A DNA stretch of 64,000 bases, taken from the NCBI RefSeq assembly GCF_032027425.1, contig NZ_JAVSJA010000001.1, positions 4,600,001 through 4,664,000 of the forward strand, given 5' to 3'. Positions 24,959 through 33,930 of the stretch are shown one piece after another. The translations under genes were made by a program, and so were the position numbers. Position 1 is the first letter of the stretch. Each line of letters starts with the position of its first letter. The notes under the pieces were generated by a model. That model was not told where the DNA came from. It did not search any database and was given only the letters and a program-made list of their open reading frames with translations. This DNA is from Microcystis wesenbergii NRERC-220. GTDB lineage: Bacteria; Cyanobacteriota; Cyanobacteriia; Cyanobacteriales; Microcystaceae.

Positions 24959-27331
24959 ATGTCAATTCCTTTTTTAGTTAAAGATATCAACCCCGGTGCC
25001 TTTAACTCCTACCCCAAATATCTGACGGCGCTGGGCAATACCCTGTACTTCCAAGCCTTTGACGGCGTGAACGGCTTTGAATTGTGGAAAAGCGACGGCA
25101 CGGCCGCCGGTACGGTTCTGGTCAAAGATATCGCCCCCGGTTTCTCTTGGTCTTCCCCCCGCAATTTAACGGCAGTGGGCAGTACCCTGTTCTTCACTGC
25201 CAGTGACGGCGTGAACGGTAATGAATTATGGAAGAGCGACGGCACGGCGGCTGGTACGGTTCTGGTCAAAGATATTTTTCCCGGTTTATCTGGTCCCTCC
25301 CCCAGCAGTCTGACCGCAGTGGGCAATACCCTCTTTTTCACTGCCAATGACGGGGTTAACGGTAATGAATTATGGAAGAGCGACGGCACGGCAGCTGGTA
25401 CGGTTCTGGTCAAGGATATCAACCCCGGTTCCGCTCCTACCCCCCCCCCCCAATCTCTGACGGTAGTGGGCAACACCCTGTTCTTCAATGCCTATGACGG
25501 CGTGAACGGCTTTGAATTGTGGAAAAGCGACGGCACGGCCGCCGGTACGGTTCTGGTCAAAGATATCCGCCCCGGTTCCTCTTGGTCCTACCTCCGCTAT
25601 CTGACGGCAGTGGGCAACACCCTGTTCTTCGCTGCCAATGACGGCGTGAACGGTCTTGAATTATGGAAAAGCGACGGCACGGCGGCCGGTACGGTTCTGG
25701 TCAAGGATATCAACCCCGGTTCCTCTGGCTCCTACCCCCGCAATCTAACGGTGATGGGCAACACCCTCTTTTTCACTGCCGATGACGGGGTTAACGGTAA
25801 TGAATTGTGGAAGAGCGACGGCACGGCCGCCGGTACGGTTCTGGTCAAGGATATCAACCCCGGTTCCTCTGGCTCCTACCCCCGCAATCTAACGGTGATG
25901 GGCAATACCCTCTTTTTCGCTGCCGATGACGGGGTTAACGGTAATGAATTGTGGAAGAGCGACGGCACGGCCGCCGGTACGGTTCTGGTCAAGGATAAGG
26001 ATATCAACCCCGGTTCCTCTACGTCCAACCCCAGCAATCTAACGGTGATGGGCAATACCCTCTTTTTCGCTGCCGATGACGGGGTTAACGGTAATGAATT
26101 GTGGAAGAGCGACGGCACGGCGGCCGGTACGGTTCTGGTGTCCGACATCCGCCCCGGTTCCAAAGACTCCATCCCCGGCAATCTAAAGGTAGTGGGCAGC
26201 ACCCTGTACTTCACTGCCGATGACGGCGTGAACGGTCGGGAATTGTGGGCCGTGAGTACCCCCACCCTCGCCATTGCCGCCACCAATGCCAATCAAACCG
26301 AAGGGAATAGAGGCAGTAAAGCTTTCACTTTCACCGTCACTCGTTCGGTTAATACCACGGGAACCAATAACGTCAACTGGGCAGTTACCGGCAGCGGCAG
26401 CAATCCTGCCAATGCCACTGATTTTGTTGGGGGAATCTTACCGTCAGGAACCGAGAGTTTTACGACGGGGCAAACCTCAAAAGTAATTACTGTTAACGTT
26501 CAGGGGGATACAACGGTAGAACCGAACGAAAACTTTACCGTCACCCTCTCCAATCCCACCAACGGTGCTACCATTACCACCGCTACTGCTACGGGAACCA
26601 TCAATAATGATGACTTTATCGGTACTTCTGGTCCGGACACCCTTGCGGGAACCTCTGGAGCAGATGCCCTGACTGGATTAGATGGTAACGATACTTATAC
26701 GGTAAATGATGCCGGGGATTTGGTCATTGAAGCTCTCAACCAGGGAACCGATACCGTGCAAGCTTCCATTTCCTATACCCTTCCTGACAACGTGGAAAAT
26801 CTCCTTCTCACTGGTACTGGTAATTTTAATGGCACGGGTAATGGCTTAAATAACCAGATTACAGGGAATAGTGGCAATAATAGCCTCAATGGTGCTGCTG
26901 GAATCGATACTTTAACCGGTGGGGTGGGGACAGACATCTTCATCTTCCAATTTAGTCAGTCCACCTCGACAGCCCTAGACCGAGTTACGGATTTTGCCAT
27001 TGGTACTGATAAAATTGACCTGCTTAGTCAAGCTGGTGCGGCCATTAATGCCCCGGTCGCTTTTACCCGGGCAACAGATAGCACCACGACCAATATTAAC
27101 ACCATTGTTACTAACGTCTTTACCGATGCTAATGGGGCAACAGCCGGAAATCAAGCTCTCGGAATTAACAGTGCTGTTTTAGTGCGGGACAATAGTTCTT
27201 CTACTTACCTGATTATCAACGACGGTACGGCGGGTTTCCAAAGTGCTAATGATTTGGTGATTAATCTGACTGGGTTAACGGGTACTTTACCGGCGCTCGG
27301 CACTATTGCGGTCAATAGTTTCTTTGTCTAA
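24959..27331 (+). CDS. Secreted ELWxxDGT-repeat / Calx-beta / RTX-like protein
   Basis: This protein of about 790 residues has nine to ten tandem ~46-residue units with the pattern GNTLFF.A.DGVNG.ELWKSDGTAAGTVLVKDI..GS (residues ~1-440), a Calx-beta domain (~445-550), a hemolysin-type segment (SGADALTGLDGNDTYTVNDAGD), an IDTLTGGVGTDIFIF calcium-binding repeat and a C-terminal region typical of type I secretion substrates. There is no N-terminal signal peptide. The repeats probably form a propeller. I chose ATG 24959 over the TTG at 24920, matching the relic copy at 20556. Role: surface or extracellular, unknown. Confidence 0.82.
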   Translation: MSIPFLVKDINPGAFNSYPKYLTALGNTLYFQAFDGVNGFELWKSDGTAAGTVLVKDIAPGFSWSSPRNLTAVGSTLFFTASDGVNGNELWKSDGTAAGTVLVKDIFPGLSGPSPSSLTAVGNTLFFTANDGVNGNELWKSDGTAAGTVLVKDINPGSAPTPPPQSLTVVGNTLFFNAYDGVNGFELWKSDGTAAGTVLVKDIRPGSSWSYLRYLTAVGNTLFFAANDGVNGLELWKSDGTAAGTVLVKDINPGSSGSYPRNLTVMGNTLFFTADDGVNGNELWKSDGTAAGTVLVKDINPGSSGSYPRNLTVMGNTLFFAADDGVNGNELWKSDGTAAGTVLVKDKDINPGSSTSNPSNLTVMGNTLFFAADDGVNGNELWKSDGTAAGTVLVSDIRPGSKDSIPGNLKVVGSTLYFTADDGVNGRELWAVSTPTLAIAATNANQTEGNRGSKAFTFTVTRSVNTTGTNNVNWAVTGSGSNPANATDFVGGILPSGTESFTTGQTSKVITVNVQGDTTVEPNENFTVTLSNPTNGATITTATATGTINNDDFIGTSGPDTLAGTSGADALTGLDGNDTYTVNDAGDLVIEALNQGTDTVQASISYTLPDNVENLLLTGTGNFNGTGNGLNNQITGNSGNNSLNGAAGIDTLTGGVGTDIFIFQFSQSTSTALDRVTDFAIGTDKIDLLSQAGAAINAPVAFTRATDSTTTNINTIVTNVFTDANGATAGNQALGINSAVLVRDNSSSTYLIINDGTAGFQSANDLVINLTGLTGTLPALGTIAVNSFFV

Positions 27332-27426
27332 ATTAATGGGGGGGGATTAATTCTCCCCTTTTAATGCTCCCGTTCAAGTAATTTTGATACAAAAAAAGTT
27401 AAGAGGCTCTTCTCGACTTTGTGTTA

Positions 27427-27657
27427 TAAGTAGCTGGTTATAGCGTTTTTCAGTCTGCTGAGGTACAAAAGTTATGGGTTTTAGGCAAAAGGCAAGAGGC
27501 AAAAGGCAAAAGGGAAGAAAAACAAGTGTACCTCACTAGCTTAGGAAACGCTATATAATTAAATTAAAAATGGATTTTGCCTCTGATCCCCCCTTAGTCC
27601 CCCCTTGATAAGGGGGCATCTGATAATTTTTAACGCCTACCTACTTAATTTTTGCTT
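27427..27657. repeat. MITE-like element, family 3, copy b (carries family-4 insertion)
   Basis: It begins TAAGTAGCTGGTTA and ends CGCCTACCTACTTA, with the CCCCCCTTGATAAGGGGG core. It is interrupted at the first TTATA by a 113-bp element (27441-27553). Compare the uninterrupted arm at 44915-44945. Confidence 0.8.
27441..27553. repeat. MITE-like element, family 4 (TA target duplication)
   Basis: This 113-bp element has inverted ends TAGCGTTTTTCAG..GAGGTACA and TAGCGTTTCCTAAG..GAGGTACA (read inward), and an AGGCAAA heptamer core. TA lies on both sides, as for Tc1/IS630-type insertion. A half-end of the same kind is at 20102-20117. Confidence 0.8.
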
Positions 27658-27810
27658 ATGAAACCGTGAAATACCTATCAAGCAAGACTTTTAGGGCTAT
27701 TTTGACGTTCGGCGATGCCTTCGGCGTGAGATCAGTCGAACGCTCAGTCGAGCCGAGGAAGAAACTAGAAAATATCAGTATAGACCTCGTTTCCACACAT
27801 AAACCAGAAG

Positions 27811-27955
27811 CTCCCAAATACTGATGGGCAGTCAGGAGTTTAAGCTTGTGGAGAGACTGTAAGACTCGTTGGGATTCGTCTCAAAAAGCAGGTTTCTGTG
27901 AAGCAAGAATCTCCCATCACACAGCTTGGCATTGTGATGGCGAGAGTGTCAAAAT
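27811..27955 (+). other. Possible IS605/IS607 right end or omega-RNA remnant
   Basis: This gene-free stretch has strong pairing: CCATCACA/TGTGATGG (27914-27939), and GGAGAGACTGTAAGACTCG with partners nearby. It ends GGCGAGAGTGTCAA, a pattern I associate with the 3' structured end of TnpB elements in cyanobacteria. No tnpB frame is attached. The assignment is an inference from style only. Confidence 0.3.
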
Positions 27956-27982
27956 TGTGTTCAATTACCCGTCATCCCAGTC

Positions 27983-28495
27983 ATGCCTTCCAGCGGTCAA
28001 GTGAAATCGATTTTTTTTCTTATCCTCTTTCTCCTCAGTATTCTAGGGGGTATTCTACTGGCTTCGCTACTTAAAGAACCAGCGATCGCGCAATCTCCCT
28101 CCTCGGATACAGTGCTGAATCGTTATCAAATTGGACAGCAAACCTATCTAGAAAATTGTGCCACTTGCCATATTGCCATTCCTCCCAGCATCCTACCCAG
28201 TCAAACTTGGAAAAAAATCCTAGAAAACCCTAATTCTCACTATGGTATCCGTTTAAAACCAATTGTTGGCATTACTCAGCGTCTTATCTGGGATTATCTC
28301 AGTTATTCTTCCCGCCCTCTTACCCAGACTACTTTCGTTCCCCTCTTAATTGAACAGTCCACCTATGTAAAGGTTTTGCATCCTAGGGTCAATTTACCCA
28401 CTCCTATGGGTCATACCACCTGTGTCACCTGTCATCCCAACGCTTCCCGCTACGATTATCAAACCCTTACCCCCATCTGGGATGATGCAGCCTGA
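27983..28495 (+). CDS. Membrane-anchored diheme cytochrome c
   Basis: This 170-residue protein has an N-terminal hydrophobic anchor or signal (residues 9-30) and two haem-binding motifs, CATCH at 59-63 and CVTCH at 147-151. It would sit on the lumenal or periplasmic side and carry electrons. The partner is unknown. The sequence TWKKILENPNSHYG between the motifs is typical of a cyanobacterial diheme family. The upstream 27332-27982 contains only repeats and IS remnants. Confidence 0.85.
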   Translation: MPSSGQVKSIFFLILFLLSILGGILLASLLKEPAIAQSPSSDTVLNRYQIGQQTYLENCATCHIAIPPSILPSQTWKKILENPNSHYGIRLKPIVGITQRLIWDYLSYSSRPLTQTTFVPLLIEQSTYVKVLHPRVNLPTPMGHTTCVTCHPNASRYDYQTLTPIWDDAA

Positions 28496-28549
28496 TCAGT
28501 TATCAGTTTTCAGATGTGAGTTTTTAGTTCACTGATTACTGATTACTGT

Positions 28550-29413
28550 TTACTGATCACTGAGAGGAGGTGCAGTTAGGGTGATTTCGCCGATTTGACC
28601 AGCTTTACCCATTAATTGGGCAGGTTTTTCGTTAAGAGAGATTTTAACACCTCCAGCATTGCCCGATCGAATATTTAAACTCTTTTGGGCTGTCCAAGTT
28701 TGTTTAGTCCCGGGTTGGAGATTGCCTTCATGGACTTTTTTGCCATCGGCAATTACCCTTACCCAAGCGGCCTGTTCAATAGTTACCTGGGCTGAGAGGG
28801 GAACTTTTGGCTGAGGAGGAGGGGAAGGAGAGGCTACCAGTGCGGGAGGGACTACCGGCGCGGGGGAAACTATAGGGGAAGGAGAGGGAGTAACGGCAGG
28901 GGGGTTAGAGAGAGGGGGACGGAGGAAAAGATAGCCAATACCGCAAAATATGCCCGCCAGCAAGCCTAGCCAGAGATACATCCCGAAAAAGGTTGATTTA
29001 GCCGGTTGGGGGCTAGTTTCCAGGGCTGGTTTTTCTGGTTTCACCGGTTCCACTTTTGGGGCAGCGGGTTCAGCCTTGGGGAGAGGGGTAACTTTTGTGG
29101 GCAGTGTTTTCGGGATAGTTACCTCTTGAGCTAATTGTTCCGCACTAGGAGACAAGCGATCGGCTAAAGCTTTACCATCAATTTTTAGAGCATCACCGTA
29201 GCGTTTGATAAATCCCTTGACATAAATTAATTCTGGTAATTTCTGCCAATTCCCCGTTTCCAACGCTTCTAGCATTGGTACTCTAATCATCGTCAGGGCG
29301 GCGATATCGTCTATGCTCAGGCCGCTTTCTTCTCGTTTTTGACGTAAATAAGTCCCGATTTCCTTGATTTGTTCGGCTTGTAGGGGACTGAGTTGACTCA
29401 TAATTCCAGTCAT
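28550..29413 (-). CDS. RodZ-like helix-turn-helix membrane protein
   Basis: This 287-residue protein has an N-terminal Xre/RodZ-type HTH (residues ~10-80: GTYLRQKREESGLSIDDIAALTMI), a Pro-rich linker, one membrane span (~145-165), a second Pro-rich segment and a C-terminal DUF4115 beta domain (~210-285). RodZ links MreB filaments to the cell envelope in other bacteria. Two ATG codons are possible, at 29413 and 29401. Short ACTGATTA heptamer repeats lie just after its stop. Confidence 0.85.
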   Translation of the reverse strand: MTGIMSQLSPLQAEQIKEIGTYLRQKREESGLSIDDIAALTMIRVPMLEALETGNWQKLPELIYVKGFIKRYGDALKIDGKALADRLSPSAEQLAQEVTIPKTLPTKVTPLPKAEPAAPKVEPVKPEKPALETSPQPAKSTFFGMYLWLGLLAGIFCGIGYLFLRPPLSNPPAVTPSPSPIVSPAPVVPPALVASPSPPPQPKVPLSAQVTIEQAAWVRVIADGKKVHEGNLQPGTKQTWTAQKSLNIRSGNAGGVKISLNEKPAQLMGKAGQIGEITLTAPPLSDQ

Positions 29414-29629
29414 AATCTATACCAATTAGATGATAATCTCGATTTTGTTATTTTGGGATAATCTGTTTACCTTGTCATCATTACCGGCGAAAAGGTTCCA
29501 AAAACCGGTAAAAATCGGCAATACTTGCAAAAGTTAAGTTTTTTATACTAGGGGAACTGCACTAGCCAGTTAGTACATATATTTGTTCTCAATGCTTGTT
29601 TTTCTCGAACTCTCAGCTGATCGCTAATT

Positions 29630-29859
29630 AGGGTTGGCTGAATAAATCTAAAAACCTTGTTGGATAAAGCTTTTAGACTTTTTTTCCCTCAAAAAGTGCT
29701 GACCATTGGAGTGATCGGGGGTAAAATTCAGGCACTTTTTCCCTGAAAATTAGGTAATTGACTACCTCAAAATCGGTAAAACCCCACACCCCACACCCCA
29801 CACCCCACACCCCACACCCCACACCCTGTCCCCAGGAAAAACTTTTTGCCGCAAACCCT
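29630..29859. repeat. MITE-like element, family 1, copy d (TSD AATT)
   Basis: This 230-bp element starts AGGGTTGGCTGAATAAA and ends ..CTTTTTGCCGCAAACCCT. AATT flanks both sides (29626-29629 and 29860-29863). A CCCCACA array lies inside (about 29782-29826). The right target duplication touches the moaB ATG directly. Confidence 0.9.
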
Positions 29860-29863
29860 AATT

Positions 29864-30367
29864 ATGACCTTTATTCCCCATCCCGACACCACCCTCCTTC
29901 ACCTTACCTGTGCCGTAGTCACGGTGAGCGATACTCGTACCCCAGAGACGGATAGGAGTGGCCAGATAATTCAAGAGTTACTAACTCGATCTGGTCATGA
30001 TATCGGCCTATACTTAATTATCCCCGATCAACCCTTACAAATTCAAGCAATCTTACCAGAGATTAGCAATCAAAATCAGATAAAAGTCTTAATTTTCAAT
30101 GGGGGTACAGGTATTGCTCCCAGAGACACCACATACGATGCTTTAGTACCTTTATTAAGGATCACTTTGCCCGGTTTTGGCGAATTATTTCGTTATCTCA
30201 GCTATCAGGAAATTGGCTCCCGTGCCATGGCATCGAGAGCAATAGCTGGGGTTTATCAAAACTTATTAGTCTTTTCTCTACCTGGTTCCACTAATGCCGT
30301 TAAATTAGCCCTAGAAAAACTGATTCTTCCCGAAATATCACATCTGGTTAAACAGCTAAATGGATAA
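29864..30367 (+). CDS. moaB: Molybdenum cofactor biosynthesis protein MoaB/MogA family
   Basis: This 167-residue enzyme of the molybdopterin adenylyltransferase fold carries the motifs VSDTRTPETDRSGQ and FNGGTGIAPRDTT and the loop FSLPGSTNAV. The start is the ATG at 29864; the longer frame upstream runs into a repeat element. Because that element ends four bases before the ATG, the native ribosome-binding site has been displaced and the present leader is element-derived. Confidence 0.9.
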   Translation: MTFIPHPDTTLLHLTCAVVTVSDTRTPETDRSGQIIQELLTRSGHDIGLYLIIPDQPLQIQAILPEISNQNQIKVLIFNGGTGIAPRDTTYDALVPLLRITLPGFGELFRYLSYQEIGSRAMASRAIAGVYQNLLVFSLPGSTNAVKLALEKLILPEISHLVKQLNG

Positions 30368-30368
30368 T

Positions 30369-30980
30369 TTATTTTGATTTGATCTGGGCGGAAATTTCTT
30401 GAAAACATACATCCCAAAAATAGCCAGCTAGATTCACTGCGCTTAACAGTTTAGGAATTCCTTCACTTAGACTAGCAAAACCTCGATTGTTAATCTGGAG
30501 AAGATCGACAGCGATCGCCAAAGTTAAAAGTGCTAAAGCGATGATTAAAATTTGGTAAGAAGTTTGTCTTATTCGCCGCCAAAATGCTAAACCATAAATC
30601 AGAATTGCCAGGCCGTAAACAGAGATAGTCAAGAATTTGGGAATATTAAAATAGAGGAGAATGATATGAATTCTGAAGATTTCATTGATGGCAAAAAGTC
30701 CCGTTATTATGCCAGAAACAAGGAAAAAATGGCGAGAATTATTGAAACTTGCCTTGCGGGACAATAAAGCATAACTAAAAAGGCAAACAATCGGGGGTAA
30801 ACAACAAAGCAATTGAAAAGAATGGGTTAATAAACCAGCGATCGGAGTTGGGGGAGTAGCGGGAGGATAAAATAAAAGACTAGAGTTTAATTTTGCCCGA
30901 TCAACCCCAGCAATCAAAGCTAAAATCAAGAGGAGAACGACAAGATTTATTTTCAGAAAATGCTGTTCTCGTGAGGACAT
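30369..30980 (-). CDS. Hypothetical multi-span membrane protein
   Basis: This 203-residue protein has about five or six hydrophobic segments and no motif that I recognise. It is convergent with moaB, with 1 base between stop codons. The ATG start (MSSREQHFLKINLVVLLLILALIAG) begins with a positively charged tip before the first span. Function unknown. Confidence 0.65.
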   Translation of the reverse strand: MSSREQHFLKINLVVLLLILALIAGVDRAKLNSSLLFYPPATPPTPIAGLLTHSFQLLCCLPPIVCLFSYALLSRKASFNNSRHFFLVSGIITGLFAINEIFRIHIILLYFNIPKFLTISVYGLAILIYGLAFWRRIRQTSYQILIIALALLTLAIAVDLLQINNRGFASLSEGIPKLLSAVNLAGYFWDVCFQEISAQIKSK

Positions 30981-31114
30981 AAGTATAGTAGTTTATAATT
31001 GTGGCTATTAACCACGGTATAATTCACAGAGTGCCGCTTTCTACTGGCTCGATCTACATACCGAAGCGCCAAGCATTTCCCTAATTGTGTTAAGGACAAT
31101 TTTCTCGGTTTTCT

Positions 31115-31780
31115 ATGCTCGATCAAAAAGAACTTTTGTGTTTATTACAATTGGCTAGTCCGATTTTACCCGTGGGGGCCTATAGTTATTCCGAAGGGCT
31201 AGAAACCCTCGTCGAAAAGGGGATTATCTTCAATAGTGCCACCTTGAATGATTGGTTAGAGCGATCGCTTTGTCAAGGCTCGATTCGCTTAGAAACGGCT
31301 GTTTTGGTAAGGGTATATCGTTGTTTTTGTCAAGAGGATTTTACAAAACTTAATTATTGGGATAATTGGTTATCGGCAACGCGGGAAACGGCCGAATTAA
31401 GACAACAAAGCTGGCAAATGGGGCGATCGCTGTTAAACCTATTGCGGGAGTTAGCACCGGCCAGAGATAATCTACCAGAACAGGCTAATTATGCCACCGC
31501 TTTTGCGATCGGGGCAAGTCATTGGCAAATTGGCGAAGAATTAGCGGTTTTAGGCTATTTACACAGTTGGGCAAGTAATTTAATCAATGCAGGATTGCGT
31601 TTAATTCCCCTAGGGCAAACCCTAGGACAATCCCTTCTGATCGGTTTACAGCCCAGTTTATTAACAGCAACAGCAGATATTATCAGTTTAGCCGATGAAA
31701 ACCTGAGCAGTTGGAGTTGGGGGCTAAGTTTTGCCAGTATGAACCACGAAACCCAGTATAGTCGTCTATTTCGCAGTTAG
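31115..31780 (+). CDS. ureF: Urease accessory protein UreF
   Basis: This 221-residue helical chaperone works with UreD and UreG to insert nickel into urease. The conserved start [24 protein letters not shown] and the C-terminal [21 protein letters not shown] are both present. No other urease genes are in the window; scattered urease genes are common in cyanobacteria. Confidence 0.93.
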   Translation: MLDQKELLCLLQLASPILPVGAYSYSEGLETLVEKGIIFNSATLNDWLERSLCQGSIRLETAVLVRVYRCFCQEDFTKLNYWDNWLSATRETAELRQQSWQMGRSLLNLLRELAPARDNLPEQANYATAFAIGASHWQIGEELAVLGYLHSWASNLINAGLRLIPLGQTLGQSLLIGLQPSLLTATADIISLADENLSSWSWGLSFASMNHETQYSRLFRS

Positions 31781-31988
31781 AAATTAGCGATCAAATTTTT
31801 CACTATTTTCTGGGAGAATATGCAAGTCTCTAGGAGTCTCTCTCTTAGGTTCAAGCCGACATTTTTAGGTAAAAAACCAAATAAGGTATAGTAAGATCAA
31901 GAAAAATCTTAGGTCCTAGTTCTCGCTTTCAGAGTGACTAAGGGTTTTAAGGAAAGATGCGAACACTCTACCTAGCCACAGTGTACCA

Positions 31989-32939
31989 ATGTTTAGTCAA
32001 TCAGAAAAAATTCCCGTTTCGGTGTTGATTCCCGCCAAAAACGAGGAATCTAACCTTCCCGCCTGTTTAGAGAGTGTTGCTAGGGCTGATGAAGTGTTTG
32101 TCGTCGATTCCCAAAGTAGCGATCGCTCGATCGAAATATCTACAAACTATGGGGCTAATGTAGTCCAATTCTATTTTAATGGTCGTTGGCCGAAAAAGAA
32201 AAACTGGTCCCTCGATAATCTGCCTTTTCGCAATGAATGGGTATTAATCGTCGATTGTGATGAGAGAATCACCCCCGAACTATGGGACGAAATCGCCACC
32301 GTGATCCAAGATCCCAACTATAACGGTTATTATCTCAATCGTCGCGTCTTCTTCCTCGGACAATGGATTCGTTATGGTGGCAAGTATCCCGACTGGAATC
32401 TGCGCTTATTGAAACATAAGTCGGGCAGATACGAGAATTTAAACACGGAAGATATCCCCAACACGGGAGATAACGAAGTTCACGAACACGTTATCCTCGA
32501 TGGCAAGGTGGGATATCTGAAAAATGATATGCTGCACATCGATTTCCGCGATATCTATCATTGGTTAGAAAGACATAATCGTTATTCCAACTGGGAAGCG
32601 CGGGTTTATTACAATATTCTCACGGGTAATGACGAAAGCGGCACGATCGGAGCGAACCTGTTCGGTGATGCGGTGCAGAGAAAACGTTTTTTAAAGAAAA
32701 TTTGGGTAAAACTGCCCTTTAAACCGCTGCTGCGCTTTATTCTCTTTTATTTTATCCGTCTCGGTTTCTTGGATGGCAAAGCTGGTTATATCTACGGTCG
32801 TCTTTTGAGTCAGTACGAATACCAAATAGGGGTTAAATTGTACGAATTACGGCAATTTGGCGGTAAATTAAACGTTAATGCCCAGGCTAATCCCCCGATT
32901 AAACCCTCGGAACCTCAACCGGTAGAAATGATTAAATAA
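31989..32939 (+). CDS. Family 2 glycosyltransferase
   Basis: This 316-residue GT-A enzyme starts VSVLIPAKNEESNLPACLESV, has DEVFVVDSQSSDRSIEI near 35-50 and the metal-binding DCDER near residue 91. It resembles the WaaE/KdtX-like group that adds sugars to lipopolysaccharide core or exopolysaccharide. It precedes an acetyltransferase gene by 5 bases; the two are probably one operon for surface glycan building. Confidence 0.88.
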   Translation: MFSQSEKIPVSVLIPAKNEESNLPACLESVARADEVFVVDSQSSDRSIEISTNYGANVVQFYFNGRWPKKKNWSLDNLPFRNEWVLIVDCDERITPELWDEIATVIQDPNYNGYYLNRRVFFLGQWIRYGGKYPDWNLRLLKHKSGRYENLNTEDIPNTGDNEVHEHVILDGKVGYLKNDMLHIDFRDIYHWLERHNRYSNWEARVYYNILTGNDESGTIGANLFGDAVQRKRFLKKIWVKLPFKPLLRFILFYFIRLGFLDGKAGYIYGRLLSQYEYQIGVKLYELRQFGGKLNVNAQANPPIKPSEPQPVEMIK

Positions 32940-32944
32940 GTACT

Positions 32945-33535
32945 ATGTCCCCAGAAATCCGCACCGATGAGGAAGCGTGGCTAGATCTGCGTACCTACGA
33001 TCAATCTTGGTTTGATCGCGGTCGTTCTAATCCAATTATCCTGCTTTGGTGGTTAGTACAGGGGATTCTTTTCCCCCTCAGTTTGCACCAGATGGATAGC
33101 TTTCGCTGCGCTGTTTTGCGGCTATTCGGGGCTAAAATCGGCCTTGGGGTGAAAATTCGCCCGACGGTAAGGGTTACTTATCCTTGGAAAGTGGCGATCG
33201 GAGATTATACTTGGATCGGCGATGATGTGGTGATTTATAGTTTAGATAACGTTACCATCGGCAGTCATTGTGTGATTTCTCAAAAATGCTATCTTTGCAC
33301 TGGCAGTCACGATCCCAGCGATCGCTCTTTCAGCTTAAAAACGACTCCCATCCTCATCGGTAATGGTACTTGGATCGCGGCCGATTGTTTCTTGGCTCCG
33401 GGGGTAAAAATTGGCTCTAATGTTGTTATTGGGGCAAGAAGTAGCGTATTTGCCGATATTCCTGCTCAAAAGGTCGCTTGGGGCAGTCCCTGTCGTCCTC
33501 AATACGATAGAAAGATGAATTCTTATAGTAGTTAA
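32945..33535 (+). CDS. WcaF-like hexapeptide-repeat acetyltransferase
   Basis: This 196-residue left-handed beta-helix enzyme would O-acetylate a sugar in exopolysaccharide. Hexapeptide units run from ~65 to 175 (IGLGVKIRPTVRVTYPWKVAIGDYTWIGDDVV.. and LIGNGTWIAADCFLAPGVKIGSNVVIGARSSV), with a catalytic-type His in TGSHDPS. It follows the glycosyltransferase by 5 bases. Confidence 0.88.
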   Translation: MSPEIRTDEEAWLDLRTYDQSWFDRGRSNPIILLWWLVQGILFPLSLHQMDSFRCAVLRLFGAKIGLGVKIRPTVRVTYPWKVAIGDYTWIGDDVVIYSLDNVTIGSHCVISQKCYLCTGSHDPSDRSFSLKTTPILIGNGTWIAADCFLAPGVKIGSNVVIGARSSVFADIPAQKVAWGSPCRPQYDRKMNSYSS

Positions 33536-33619
33536 GCTAAGAGGCATTTTTTGCGGTCTTCCGATCGCTTTTGCCCCACTGTTTGCCACGGGACATATTA
33601 AGCTGTTCGTAATTTAAGT

Positions 33620-33685
33620 AGGGCTGGCTGAATAATGGTAAAACCCTTTTAAAATAAGGCTTTTGACCTGTTAAAATCCGATGTT
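33620..33685. repeat. MITE-like element, family 1, half copy
   Basis: It starts AGGGCTGGCTGAATAATGG. The next ~60 bases are the inverted counterpart of 41540-41606. The other terminus is missing; the TnpB element's end lies about 40 bases further on, so the element may have been truncated by that insertion or later deletion. Confidence 0.65.
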
Positions 33686-33721
33686 ATACCAAATTAAATA
33701 GAGAAAAAGGCAAATGATGTA

Positions 33722-33930
33722 GATTGACATCCTCACCGCCGTAAACGGACGGTGATTCCCAAACCTCACGATTTAGGCTTCGGCCGTGAGCTCAGGCTTC
33801 GACGGTGAGCTCAGCCGAACCGCCGAACGGTTTCTGCTTCTTTCCCGAAGGATTTTTCGCACCTGCCTTAACAGATTTACTCTGTTCTGGTCATCAGGTC
33901 GCTCTACAGACTGACACCGCAAGCCCTGCG
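33722..33930 (-). ncRNA. Predicted omega RNA (TnpB guide RNA scaffold)
   Basis: In TnpB elements the guide RNA covers the 3' end of tnpB and the element's right end, with the guide taken from flanking DNA. The region holds several hairpins (for example around 33732-33754 and 33778-33812), as expected. Position by analogy only. Confidence 0.45.

Larger units (their letters stand above)
27405..27810. mobile_element. IS-end remnant, copy 2, interrupted by nested elements
   Basis: The ends match 20147-20308 (GGCTCTTCTCGACTTTGTGT at 27405 and ACATAAACCAGAAG ending at 27810). After GACTTTGTG the segment is split by a family-3 element (27427-27657) and resumes with TTTTTGCTTATG. No transposase is present. 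Confidence 0.65.

Noticed and set aside
25009-26292. Long minus-strand frames opposite the ELWxxDGT gene
   Set aside because: They are mirror frames of tandem repeats and have no domain features; the plus-strand frame has clear protein motifs.
29758-29955. Frame rich in HTPHPTP repeats upstream of moaB
   Set aside because: It translates the CCCCACA array of a MITE and overlaps the moaB start.
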